The position numbers were made by a program, and so were the translations under genes. A stretch of 38,814 bases of DNA from RPQK01 sp041946865 (GTDB taxonomy: Bacteria; Acidobacteriota; UBA6911; RPQK01): contig JBHGBF010000021.1 in assembly GCA_041946865.1 (NCBI GenBank), positions 1-38,814 of the forward strand. The letters run 5' to 3'. Positions 23,955-32,184 of the stretch are shown here, one piece after another; position 1 is the first letter of the stretch, and each line of letters opens with the position of its first letter. The notes under the pieces are model-generated. The model did no database searches and was not told where the DNA came from. It saw only the letters and a list, made by a program, of their open reading frames with translations.

Positions 23955-25071
23955 TCAGCCTTCCTCTCTGCTCTTCTGCTGGCTCTTTTGCTTCAGATAG
24001 GTTGTCACAAAAGTGTCCAGATCGCCGTCGAGCACCGAATCGACGTCGCCTACCTCAAACCTGGTCCGGTGGTCCTTGGCGAGGCGATAAGGATGCAGCA
24101 CGTACGAACGGATCTGGCTACCCCAGGCTATGTCCGCCTTGCTGTCCTCAATTTCGTTCAATTCCTTGCGTTTCTCCTCCATCCTCAGCTCCCAAAGCTT
24201 GGACTTGAGGATCTTCATCGCCATGTCCTTGTTACGGTGCTGGGAACGCTCGTTCTGGCACTGCACGACAATGCCGGTCGGCAGGTGCGTGATCCGGACT
24301 GCTGAATCCGTGACGTTGACGTGCTGCCCGCCGGCTCCGGATGACCGGTACGTGTCTATTCGAAGATCTTTCTCGTCAATGTCGATGTCCACGTCCTCTT
24401 CGACCTCAGGCGTCACGAAGACGGAGGCAAACGACGTGTGACGGCGCGCATTCGAGTCAAATGGTGAAATCCGCACCAGCCGGTGGACGCCGATCTCGGC
24501 CGACAGATAGCCGTAAGCGTATTGACCCTCGACAAGAAAAGTCACGGATTTAAGGCCCGCTTCTTCACCCGGCTGGTAATCGGTGATTTCGGTGTGGTAT
24601 CCGTGCCTCTCGGCCCATCTCAAGTACATCCGGAGCAGCATCTCGGCCCAGTCTTGACTTTCCGTGCCGCCGGCGCCCGGATGGATGGTCACAATCGCGT
24701 TGTTTTCGTCGTGAGGCCCCGAAAGCAGGGTCCGGATTTCGGTCTCAGAGATCTCTTTCTCCAGACTTCCGAGCGTGCTTTCCAGGTCATCCACCACTTC
24801 CTCGCCTTCGTCGTGAAGCTCAATCAGTGTCTCCACATCTTCGAGCGAACCATGGAAGCGGTCGGCCAGCGAAATGGTCTCCTCTATTTGCTTGCGTCTT
24901 TTCAGGACCTTCTGAGATTCTTCGAGGTTAGTCCAAAAATTGGGATCGGAAATCCGTTCCTCGATGCTTCTCAATTCCTGTTTCTTGCGTTCTACGTCAA
25001 AGATACTCCCAGAGGTGCCCGATCCTCTTTTCCAAATCTCGATAGCGCTCGTGAAAGTCCTCTACGTTCAT
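23955..25071 (-). CDS. prfB: Peptide chain release factor 2, with programmed +1 frameshift
   Basis: Terminates translation at UGA and UAA. The first frame starts with ATG at 25071 (MNVEDFHERYRDLEKRIGHLWEYL) and stops at an in-frame TGA (24999-24997). A +1 shift on CTT T then continues DVERKKQELRSIEERI through the rest, for about 371 residues in total (E. coli 365). The anticodon-reading tripeptide SPF is in VRISPFDSNA, and the peptidyl-hydrolysis GGQ is in SSGAGGQHVNVTDSAVRI. The start overlaps the lnt stop as ATGA (25068-25071). Confidence 0.95.
24996..25010 (-). promoter_or_regulatory. RF2 autoregulatory +1 frameshift site
   Basis: On the minus strand the sequence reads GGGAGTATCTTTGAC. 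An internal Shine-Dalgarno-like GGGAG lies three bases before CTT TGA C, matching the classical RF2 slip site (TATCTTTGAC identical to the enteric site). Low RF2 slows UGA reading and favours the shift, so RF2 controls its own synthesis. Confidence 0.93.
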
Positions 25072-26585
25072 CGTCTTTTCTTCGAAACCTTTCCTCTCGA
25101 TCTTTTGGCCCCCTTCCTCAGGGCCAGGGGAAGCGTGCCGCCAATCAGTACTATATTAAGCCATTCACCGACATAAGAGTAAGGAGTTCGGCCCTGGTAC
25201 CCGGCCGCATCTGCAAGAATCAAATCGCTTTCGAACAGATCGGTCCGGCGGCGGAAACGTCCGAGCGGGTCAATGACAGCCGAGTAGCCGCTGTTGGCTG
25301 CCCGCAAAATCATGCGCCGATTCTCGATCGCCCGAAAGGCGTTGATCTGAAGGTGTTGCTCAGGCGCCGCTGTCCGCCCATACCAGGCGTCATTGGTAAC
25401 GATGACGAATATTTCTGCCCCTCGCTTCTCGAATTCGCGTGCGATCTCCGGGAAAATCCCCTCGTAGCAGATCAGGGTCGCAAACCTCAGATCTCCGGTG
25501 CGACCGAGACGGTAATCCTTGCCGGCCGTGAACGCGCTGACTTCATGCGTCAAGGGGTCGACAAAACTCAGCCACTCTTTGGCGGGCACATATTCCCCGA
25601 AGGGCACCAGGTGCTGCTTGTCGTAGCGGTAAGCCACTTTCCCGCCTTTGCCGAGGAGGTAAGCGCTGTTGAAGTAGCGCGTGTCGGAATCCACCGAAGT
25701 GCTGTTAAAAAGAAGCTCGGCGCCCACCTCAGAGACCAGGCGCGTCAGGAAGTTACGGTAATAGAAGTCCTGCGTAAAGAAATAGGGATTTTGCGCTTCC
25801 GGAAAGATCACCCAGCGGGCGCCCGAGCGCGCGGCCCGTCGATACGCCGCCGGCAACTCTTCGAAATACTTGGTGGCGTAGTGTTCCCTTCCCGCCGCCA
25901 GGTCGACGTTCGGCTGGACGATCGCAGCCTGGACCTGTTTGAACTTCCCCGGTTTCCAGAAATAGGCTCGGTACATGCCGTAGATATTCGCCGCCAGCAT
26001 GAGGCTGACCGCCAGCGCCACGAACTTGAAAGCGCGGAAGCGGAAAAGAGCGAGGATCGAGGCATTCACCAGGACGAGCAGAAAGGAAATGAGGTAGACG
26101 CCGCCCAGGTCGGCGATTTGAATGACCCAATGATAGGGGTACTGTGAGTAACCCAGCAGCGCCCACGGAAACCCGTTCACGGCGTAGTAGTTCCGGAGCA
26201 CTTCAGTCAGCAGCCAGAAACCCGCCGCGCAGACCAGCGCCTGTTGCTCCGATCTCGCCGCCACCAGCCTGGTCAGTAACGTAAAAGGGAACAGAAAGGC
26301 GGCCAGCAGAAGCAGGAGCAGCAGGTAAACACCCACTGCGCCCGGCCAGCCGAAACCGCCGAAGGTGACCATCACCCGGGGGATCCAATAAAGGATTCCG
26401 CCGAAGTAAGCGAAGGCCAGCAACAGGTGTCCGAGCAGGGTCTTTCCCCACCCCGGACGGCGCGTCAGAAAGTGGAGGTAGGGGATCAGCCCCACCCAGG
26501 CCAGCGCAAAAATCGAAAAGGGAGGGAAAGCGAGCCAGAGCGCGATCCCGGAAATCAAGGGAAGCAGGAGTGATGCGTTTGACAT
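25068..26585 (-). CDS. lnt: Apolipoprotein N-acyltransferase
   Basis: Adds the third acyl chain to the N-terminal cysteine of lipoproteins at the periplasmic side of the inner membrane. 505 residues, normal for Lnt. Several N-terminal membrane segments (about 1-205) precede a nitrilase-like domain. The catalytic triad is visible as Glu263 (VIFPEAQNPYFF), Lys323 (YDKQHLVPFGEYVP) and Cys373 (LICYEGIFPE). RAIENRR and ANSGYSAVIDPLGR are typical. It fits functionally with lolCD elsewhere in the window. The lnt-prfB overlap implies coupling. Confidence 0.95.
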   Translation of the reverse strand: MSNASLLLPLISGIALWLAFPPFSIFALAWVGLIPYLHFLTRRPGWGKTLLGHLLLAFAYFGGILYWIPRVMVTFGGFGWPGAVGVYLLLLLLLAAFLFPFTLLTRLVAARSEQQALVCAAGFWLLTEVLRNYYAVNGFPWALLGYSQYPYHWVIQIADLGGVYLISFLLVLVNASILALFRFRAFKFVALAVSLMLAANIYGMYRAYFWKPGKFKQVQAAIVQPNVDLAAGREHYATKYFEELPAAYRRAARSGARWVIFPEAQNPYFFTQDFYYRNFLTRLVSEVGAELLFNSTSVDSDTRYFNSAYLLGKGGKVAYRYDKQHLVPFGEYVPAKEWLSFVDPLTHEVSAFTAGKDYRLGRTGDLRFATLICYEGIFPEIAREFEKRGAEIFVIVTNDAWYGRTAAPEQHLQINAFRAIENRRMILRAANSGYSAVIDPLGRFRRRTDLFESDLILADAAGYQGRTPYSYVGEWLNIVLIGGTLPLALRKGAKRSRGKVSKKRR

Positions 26586-26627
26586 GAAGTTGCGCGTTAC
26601 CAGCGGATGATCGGCGAAGACCCGGAT

Positions 26628-27194
26628 TTATTTGATCTTCTTAATGAACGTCAGAAACCCTTCGTCCTTGAGCAGCGCCTCCGCTCGGGCAGCCTCCTCG
26701 CGCGTGAGATAGCTCCCCACTCGGACCCTGTAATAGGGGTCCTTCTGCGAAAGCGGCTTGTCCAAAATGCCTGTGTATCCTCGAGTCTGCAGACGGACGA
26801 TCACTTTTCGGGCCTCTTCCTCGGTGTTGAGCGCTCCCACCTGAATGCTGTAAATCTCTTTCGCCCGGGACGCCGCAGGAAGGGGAGGTTCGGCCGGCGG
26901 CGCAACCGCAGCGTCCGAAGGACCGCCGGCCGGCGAGGCAGGCAAGGGCGGCGGAGGCTGCTGGCTTCCACCGGCGGGAGTCGTTTCCCGGTTCGCCAGA
27001 TCCAACCGACCTGGCGCCTGGGTCTCGGACGCTGCCGGGGCGACAGCCCCCACCGGCTGAGTCGAAATCTCCTGGCTGAGCCCGGTCACTTGCCCTTTCC
27101 CCCAATAGAGTCCCAGCAAGAACAGCCCAAAGACGACCACAATCCAAGCCGTGTACAAGACATATGATTGCTTTGGTGTTAGCTTGCCTTTCAC
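26628..27194 (-). CDS. SPOR-domain membrane protein
   Basis: Probably binds denuded peptidoglycan at the division septum. The 188-residue protein has a short cytoplasmic start, one membrane helix (about 12-32), and a Pro/Ala-rich periplasmic linker (about 50-110). The C-terminal SPOR domain (about 112-188) shows YSIQVGALNTEEEARKVIVRLQTRGYTG and YYRVRVGSYLTREEAARAEALLKDEGF. It lies 42 bp upstream of lnt and 23 bp after the slipin gene. FtsN- or DedD-like roles are possible, but the identity is not fixed. Confidence 0.88.
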   Translation of the reverse strand: MKGKLTPKQSYVLYTAWIVVVFGLFLLGLYWGKGQVTGLSQEISTQPVGAVAPAASETQAPGRLDLANRETTPAGGSQQPPPPLPASPAGGPSDAAVAPPAEPPLPAASRAKEIYSIQVGALNTEEEARKVIVRLQTRGYTGILDKPLSQKDPYYRVRVGSYLTREEAARAEALLKDEGFLTFIKKIK

Positions 27195-27217
27195 TGTTCC
27201 TACCCTCGCTTCTCGAG

Positions 27218-27964
27218 CTATTTCTTAACCAAGCCGCTCAGAATGTCAACGGGAATGGGAAATATAATGGTCGAATTGTGTTCAGCGCCAATCTCGGTCA
27301 GGGTCGAGAGGTAGCGCAGCTGCATCGCCGCCGGGTCCTGCGAGAGCATCTTGGCAGCTTGGAGCAATCGCTCCGCTGCCTGAAACTCGCCGTCGGCGTG
27401 GATGATCTTGGCCCGCTTCTCCCGCTCTGCTTCCGCCTGACGCGCCATCGCCCGCTGCATTTCGGCCGGCAGATCCACCGCTTTCACTTCCACCAGCGTG
27501 ACCTTGATGCCCCAGGGGTCGGTCTGCTCATCCAGGATTTCCGCCAGCCGGCGGTTCAACGACTCACGCTGGCTCAGCAGGCCGTCCAGCTCGACTTCGC
27601 CGAGGACCGACCGCAGGGTGGTCTGGGACAGCTGCGAAGTCGCATACAAGTAATTCTCCACCGACACGATCGCCCGATTGGCATCAACCACCCGGAAGTA
27701 GACGATCGCGTTCACCTTCACCGAGACGTTATCCCTCGTGATGACGTCCTGAGCTGGAACATCCATGGTCACGGTCCTCAGGCTGACCCTTTCCATACGA
27801 TCGATGGGCCAGAAGACGAGGATGATACCCGGGCCTTTGGCGTCCGCCAGGAGACGCCCCAGCCTGAAGATGACACCCCGCTCATACTCGCGCAGGACAT
27901 TGACGACCGAAAGCAGGTACAGAACCAATACGCCGACGACAATAATCCAAGGTGAGATTGTCAC
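27218..27964 (-). CDS. Slipin (stomatin/prohibitin-family membrane protein)
   Basis: SPFH-domain protein that forms membrane-associated oligomers and is commonly partnered with NfeD. 248 residues from the GTG at 27964, chosen for its GAGGAGG ribosome site. One N-terminal membrane hairpin is followed by the SPFH signature VLREYERGVIFRLGRL, VSLRTVTMDVPAQDVITRDNVSV and ATSQLSQTTLRSVLGEVELDGLLSQRE. A coiled-coil of EAEREKRAKIIHADGE type ends in a C-terminal HNSTIIFPIPVDIL. It lies 13 bp after nfeD. The open frame upstream to 28186 overlaps nfeD and is not counted. Confidence 0.92.
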   Translation of the reverse strand: MTISPWIIVVGVLVLYLLSVVNVLREYERGVIFRLGRLLADAKGPGIILVFWPIDRMERVSLRTVTMDVPAQDVITRDNVSVKVNAIVYFRVVDANRAIVSVENYLYATSQLSQTTLRSVLGEVELDGLLSQRESLNRRLAEILDEQTDPWGIKVTLVEVKAVDLPAEMQRAMARQAEAEREKRAKIIHADGEFQAAERLLQAAKMLSQDPAAMQLRYLSTLTEIGAEHNSTIIFPIPVDILSGLVKK

Positions 27965-27977
27965 GCCGCCTCCTCGC

Positions 27978-29297
27978 TCAATCTTGTCGAGCCGATTCTC
28001 CGCTTTCTCCCGACACTGCAGGTGTCCGGTTTTGCAGGTATGGTTCGACGACCAGATCCAGGTTGTGCGCCTCGAGAATCCTGACCCGAGTCCCAGCAGG
28101 GATCGGTGTTCTCGAGGTCGCCCGCCACCATTCCCCATAAACGAATACCTTGCCGCCTTCCGGCGTAATCTCGGTTCGCGCTTCACCGATCAGCCCGATC
28201 AGACCCGCCTCTCCGGTCGTGATTCGATGCTTCTGAGCGCGAATGACGAGCCGGAGCAGAAAGACAAAAATGAGAGCAAAGGGGATCGCCACCCCGAACG
28301 CCAGGCCGAGACCGATACGGACCTCCGGATAAGGCGTGTCCACCAGAAAGAGCATTCCCAGAACCATCGAGATCACTCCGGCAATGCCCAGAAGCCCAAA
28401 TCCCTGGACTTTCACCTCGGCAACGAAAAGCCCAATCGCCACCAGGATCAGCAGAGCGCCCACCAGATTGATCGGGACCAGCGAAAAACCCACGAGGGCC
28501 AGGATCAAGGCAATCGTCCCCACGACGCCCGGAAGAATCAGCCCCGGGTGCGTAAACTCCAGGTAAATGCCGAGCAGTCCCAGCAGACCAAGCACCAGGG
28601 CGAGGTTAGGATTGGCAACCGCACTGAGCACCTTCTCCCTCACGGTCGGCTCAATCGTGACAATGGGCTGGCCCCTAACCTCCAGGATCTGGGTCTCCCC
28701 CGTAAACCGCGTCACCTGGCGGCCCTTCAACTTCTCGAGCAAGTCGCGCTGGTCGCGGGCAATGAGGTCGATCAACCCGCCGTCAAGCGCCTCCTGGGCA
28801 GTGTAAGACTTGCTTTCCGTCACCGCCTTTTCCGCCATTTCGTAGTTGCGCTTGCGCTGCTTGACGATGCTGCGAAGGCTGGCCAAAGCGTCATTCCGGA
28901 CCTTTTGGAGCATGATCTTGTTTTCCATCCCAAAAGGGAAAACAGGATGTGCCGATCCGGTGTTCGTCCCTGGGGCCATCGCTGCAATGTCCGACGACAA
29001 GAGGATGAAAAAGCCGGCCGAGGCCGCGTGAGCTCCCTGGGGCGTCACGTAGCAGACCACAGGAACCTTCGAGTTGAGGATGTCTTGAATGATTTCCTGC
29101 ATGGAAACGCCCAAACCACCAGGCGTGGACAGCTCCAAGAGCAGGAATTCCGCGCGGTTCTCTTCCGCTTGTCGTATGGCTTTCCCGATAAACTCCGAGG
29201 TGATCGGATCGATCATTCCGTCGATCTTCACCTTGTTAATTGCCGCTTCGGCGACCGAACAGGAAAACACGATCCATAGGGCAAGGAGGCGGATCAT
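27978..29297 (-). CDS. nfeD: NfeD-family membrane serine protease
   Basis: Long-form NfeD: an N-terminal ClpP-like serine protease with a signal peptide, membrane helices and a C-terminal OB fold. 439 residues. The signal sequence is MIRLLALWIVFSCSVAEA. The probable catalytic dyad is Ser93 in QGAHAASAGFFILL and Lys132 in the NKIMLQKVRND region. Four or more membrane segments lie between about 240 and 350. The OB fold is at about 370-425 (GLIGLIGEARTEITPEGGKVFVYGEWWRA). It pairs with the slipin, the likely substrate or partner. The 5' end faces the BMC-locus pduS gene across a 127-bp divergent gap. Confidence 0.93.
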   Translation of the reverse strand: MIRLLALWIVFSCSVAEAAINKVKIDGMIDPITSEFIGKAIRQAEENRAEFLLLELSTPGGLGVSMQEIIQDILNSKVPVVCYVTPQGAHAASAGFFILLSSDIAAMAPGTNTGSAHPVFPFGMENKIMLQKVRNDALASLRSIVKQRKRNYEMAEKAVTESKSYTAQEALDGGLIDLIARDQRDLLEKLKGRQVTRFTGETQILEVRGQPIVTIEPTVREKVLSAVANPNLALVLGLLGLLGIYLEFTHPGLILPGVVGTIALILALVGFSLVPINLVGALLILVAIGLFVAEVKVQGFGLLGIAGVISMVLGMLFLVDTPYPEVRIGLGLAFGVAIPFALIFVFLLRLVIRAQKHRITTGEAGLIGLIGEARTEITPEGGKVFVYGEWWRATSRTPIPAGTRVRILEAHNLDLVVEPYLQNRTPAVSGESGESARQD

Positions 29298-29351
29298 CGG
29301 ACGCTATCTTACAACCAAGCCCCGAAGCGGGACAACTTACGTTCCGGTTGC

Positions 29352-29402
29352 GGGTTACACACGCAGCCGAGCGGGGCAAGACGCACGCGCAACTTGTAAC
29401 CC
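29352..29402. promoter_or_regulatory. Inverted repeat in the nfeD-pduS divergent gap
   Basis: GGGTTACA (29352-29359) and TGTAACCC (29395-29402) are perfect inverted copies 35 bp apart. They end 22 bp before the pduS start. This could be a binding site, or another member of the intergenic repeat set. No convincing -10/-35 pair was identified. Confidence 0.35.
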
Positions 29403-29424
29403 CCACCCCATAAACACCTGTTGT

Positions 29425-30729
29425 ATGATTACGCTTTCCATGAAAGACCTGATTGCCGAACACGGGGTGGTTGGCGCCGGCGGAGCGGGCTTTCCGGCCG
29501 CAGTCAAGCTCTCGTCGCGAGCCGAGACCGTCATCCTCAACGCCGCCGAGTGCGAGCCGCTCCTCCACAAGGACAAAGAGCTGCTCATCCACCACTGGTC
29601 CGAGGTTCGCCGGGGGCTCGAAATCGCCGTCGCCCGGACGGGAGCGTCACGCGCCGTCATCGGGATCAAGGAAAAGCACGAAAGACTGATTCACCGACTC
29701 GGGAAGCAACTCCCGCCCAAGACCACGCTCTGTCCTCTGGCCGACGCCTACCCTTCAGGCGACGAATTCATTCTCGTGTACGACGTGACGGGCCGGGTGA
29801 TCCCGCCAGGCGGCCTGCCGATTCATCTGGGAGTCGTTGTCTCCAACGTCGAGACCTTGTTCAACATCGGATCGGAAGGCCCCGTGACCCACAAGTACCT
29901 GACCGTGGCAGGCGCGGTCAGGGAACCGGTCACGCTTCGCGTGCCGGTCGGGACTCCTTTCTCCTCAGTCATTGAAGCGGCCGGCGGCGCAACGGTCCCG
30001 GATTTCGGAATCCTGGTCGGCGGCGCGATGATGGGACGACTGGCCCAGAGCCCCGAGGAGCCGGTGACAAAGACCACCGGAGGACTGATCGTCCTGCCGT
30101 CTAGTCACCCGCTTATCGTCCGCTACGCGCTCGGCTGGCGTGAGGTAGCGCGGAAAGCCAGGTCGGCCTGCGACCAGTGCACGTTTTGCACGGAGCTGTG
30201 CCCGCGCTACCTGCTCGGTCACCCCATTGAGCCGCATAAGGCCATGCGCAGTATCGGCTTCGGCGGCGAGGGCGCGCGGCCCGAGAGCGAAGGACTCCAC
30301 TGCTGCGAATGCAACCTCTGCAGTCTGTACTCCTGCCCCGAAGACCTTGATCCCAAGAATGTCTGCGTCTTCAACAAATCGAAGATGAAGCGGGAGGCCC
30401 GGACAAACGCCGACGGCAACTACCGACCACATCCTCTCTTCGCCGCCCGCCGGGTCCCGACTACACGACTGAAGCGAAAACTGGGGCTGGCCGGTTTTGA
30501 CGACCAGGCGCCGCTGTCGTCCAGGGTCCTGACCCCCGGACGGGTCGTCCTGCCGCTTCGACAGCACCTGGGCCGGCCCTGCGTCCCGGTCGTGAAGGCG
30601 AATCAACAGGTGACTGAGGGCGAGTTAATCGGGAAGCCGCCGGCGGGCGCGCTGGGCGCCAACATCCACGCCAGCATCAGCGGGACGGTCACCAGCGCGA
30701 GCGAAGAACAAATAGTAATCGAGAAGTAA
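29425..30729 (+). CDS. pduS: PduS-like (RnfC-type) Fe-S flavoprotein of the BMC locus
   Basis: Probable NADH-oxidising electron-transfer protein linked to a microcompartment; in the propanediol system PduS reduces cobalamin. 434 residues from the ATG at 29425 (29440 is also possible; no clear ribosome site). The nucleotide/flavin segment is GVVGAGGAGFPAAVKL and the region NAAECEPLL is RnfC-like. Two ferredoxin-type clusters are present: Cys249/252/255/259 in CDQCTFCTELCP, and Cys293/296/299/304 in CCECNLCSLYSCP. The C-terminal part is a lipoyl/SLBB-like domain. It is 12 bp upstream of the PduT-like gene. No B12 enzyme is nearby, so NAD recycling or electron export seems likelier here than cobalamin reduction. 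Confidence 0.85.
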   Translation: MITLSMKDLIAEHGVVGAGGAGFPAAVKLSSRAETVILNAAECEPLLHKDKELLIHHWSEVRRGLEIAVARTGASRAVIGIKEKHERLIHRLGKQLPPKTTLCPLADAYPSGDEFILVYDVTGRVIPPGGLPIHLGVVVSNVETLFNIGSEGPVTHKYLTVAGAVREPVTLRVPVGTPFSSVIEAAGGATVPDFGILVGGAMMGRLAQSPEEPVTKTTGGLIVLPSSHPLIVRYALGWREVARKARSACDQCTFCTELCPRYLLGHPIEPHKAMRSIGFGGEGARPESEGLHCCECNLCSLYSCPEDLDPKNVCVFNKSKMKREARTNADGNYRPHPLFAARRVPTTRLKRKLGLAGFDDQAPLSSRVLTPGRVVLPLRQHLGRPCVPVVKANQQVTEGELIGKPPAGALGANIHASISGTVTSASEEQIVIEK

Positions 30730-30741
30730 CGAGGCTCCCAT

Positions 30742-31299
30742 ATGGCTGAACTTGACGCAATAGGGATCATTGAGCTGAGCAGCATCGCCATCGGGTTCAA
30801 GGTCCAGGATGCCGTGTTGAAAGGCGCTCGGGTCGAGCTCCTCGTGGCTCGGACCATTTGCTCCGGAAAGTACCTGATCGCCGTCGGCGGCGACGTGGCG
30901 TCCGTGACTGCCGCGGTGGACAACGCCGCCCAGGAAGCGGAAGGGTTTCTGATCGAGTCCCGCGTCATCTCCCGCGTCCATCCCTCGGTTTTCCCCGCCA
31001 TCGGCGGCAATGTCGAGCTGAAAGGGCCGACCGGCGCGCTCGGAGTCGTGGAGACGTTCTCGGCCACAAGTATCATCGATTGCGCCGATGCAGCTGCGAA
31101 AGCCGCGAATGTCCAGCTTCTGCGCCTCCACCTGGCCATGGCCATCGGCGGCAAAGGCTTCGTCCTGATGGGCGGCGACATCGCCAGCGTCCGGGCAGCC
31201 GTCGACACAGCCACCAGGCTCGCCGCCGCGGAAGGAATCCTGGTCGCAAGCGCCGTCATCGCGCGGCCGTCGCCGGAACTGTTCAAGGAGTGGATATAA
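30742..31299 (+). CDS. pduT: Tandem-domain BMC shell trimer, PduT-like
   Basis: Microcompartment shell protein with two BMC domains (about 4-85 and 98-180), forming pseudohexameric trimers. 185 residues. Each domain starts with the family pattern (AIGIIELSSIAIGFKVQDAVLKGA; ALGVVETFSATSIIDCADAAAKAANV) and has a GGDVASV/GGDIASV segment. Cys40 in LVARTICSGKY occupies the place of the PduT cysteine that binds a [4Fe-4S] cluster at the trimer pore. It follows pduS directly, as expected for a pair moving electrons across the shell. The short gap to the converging deoR gene (31300-31333) has no clear terminator. Confidence 0.9.
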   Translation: MAELDAIGIIELSSIAIGFKVQDAVLKGARVELLVARTICSGKYLIAVGGDVASVTAAVDNAAQEAEGFLIESRVISRVHPSVFPAIGGNVELKGPTGALGVVETFSATSIIDCADAAAKAANVQLLRLHLAMAIGGKGFVLMGGDIASVRAAVDTATRLAAAEGILVASAVIARPSPELFKEWI

Positions 31300-31333
31300 G
31301 CCTCACCGTCCCGTAGCGCCTCTTCGGCGACTC

Positions 31334-32092
31334 TCACGACACCACGAGCTCGATTCCCTTCGAACGCACCAATTCCTGAAATTCCGGCGGCACCCCCGAA
31401 TCGGTCACAATCGTGTCGGCTTCTTCAAGCGCGGCCAGGTGCACGAGCGCCTTACGGCCGAATTTGGTGTGATCGGCTACGATGATGACCTTCCGGGAAG
31501 CAGTGATCATCCGGCATTCCGAGCTGACGATGAGCGAGTTGTTGTTGCTCAAGCCCGATTCCGTGATCCCCCCAATGCCCATGATGAGAAGGTCAGCGGA
31601 AACACTTCCCAGCATCTGTTCACAAAACGGCCCCAACAGCACGCCCAGCCGCGGGTACAGAAATCCGCCCGTCAGAGTCAGCTCGACCGTGCGAGAGTCG
31701 GAGAATATCTCGGCGATCGGGAGGGAGTTCGTGACAATGTGGAGCCGGCGGCCGAGCAGGTTGCGAGCCACCTCGGCTACCGTCGATCCGCCGTCCAAAA
31801 TGAGCGTCTGCTCGTCTTCGACCAAGGCCGCCGCCATTTTCCCAATACGCCTTTTTTCCTCCTGGCAGCGGACACTCTGCCGCTGAAAGTCCAACAAATC
31901 GTCTCGCGACTGCTGAAGCGACAGGGCGCCGCCATGAACCCGGCGCAGAAACCCGTTCTTCTCCAGCCCGCTCAGGTCACGGCGGACCGTCGACTCCGAC
32001 GCCTCGAGCAGGCGACACAGGGTCTCGACATCCACGAATTCCTGGCTGGAAAACAACTCCTGAATCCGCAAAAGCCGCTCAGCCGCCTTCAT
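31334..32092 (-). CDS. DeoR-family transcriptional regulator
   Basis: Sugar-phosphate-responsive repressor, probably of this BMC locus. 252 residues, normal. The N-terminal winged helix (about 5-60) has VDVETLCRLLEASESTVRRDLSGLEKNGFLRRVHGGA. The C-terminal effector domain has ILDGGSTVAEVARNL, VTNSLPIAEIF, LTLTGGFLYPRLGVLLGP and ADHTKFGRKA, the phosphosugar-binding pattern. It is divergent from pduL (92-bp gap) and converges on pduT. Related regulators control the planctomycete fucose/rhamnose compartment. The ligand could be fuculose- or rhamnulose-1-phosphate, but this is inference. Confidence 0.92.
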   Translation of the reverse strand: MKAAERLLRIQELFSSQEFVDVETLCRLLEASESTVRRDLSGLEKNGFLRRVHGGALSLQQSRDDLLDFQRQSVRCQEEKRRIGKMAAALVEDEQTLILDGGSTVAEVARNLLGRRLHIVTNSLPIAEIFSDSRTVELTLTGGFLYPRLGVLLGPFCEQMLGSVSADLLIMGIGGITESGLSNNNSLIVSSECRMITASRKVIIVADHTKFGRKALVHLAALEEADTIVTDSGVPPEFQELVRSKGIELVVS

Positions 32093-32129
32093 ACCGGCAA
32101 GGTTAGCACGATTCTGGCCGGATTTGAAC

Positions 32130-32176
32130 GAAAATGACAGAAATTGCTTGACTTTTTTGTTAATTCCCTCAAAATT
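32130..32176 (+). promoter_or_regulatory. Candidate promoter and operator upstream of pduL
   Basis: TTGACT (32148-32153), a 17-bp spacer, then AAAATT (32171-32176) would be a sigma-70-like promoter with a good -35 and a weak -10. Just upstream, GAAA words at 32130 and 32140 are 10 bp apart, resembling the GAAA/TTTC-rich direct repeats bound by DeoR-family proteins. The predicted start of transcription would fall almost on the pduL ATG, which has no ribosome site. Confidence 0.35.
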
Positions 32177-32184
32177 CGGTCATC

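Noticed and set aside
24483..26147. 554-codon plus-strand open frame opposite prfB and lnt
   Set aside because: It lies across two well-supported genes and shows no protein-like motifs.
27765..29279. 504-codon plus-strand open frame opposite slipin and nfeD
   Set aside because: Shadow of nfeD/slipin, rich in Arg/Gln/His as expected for antisense high-GC frames.
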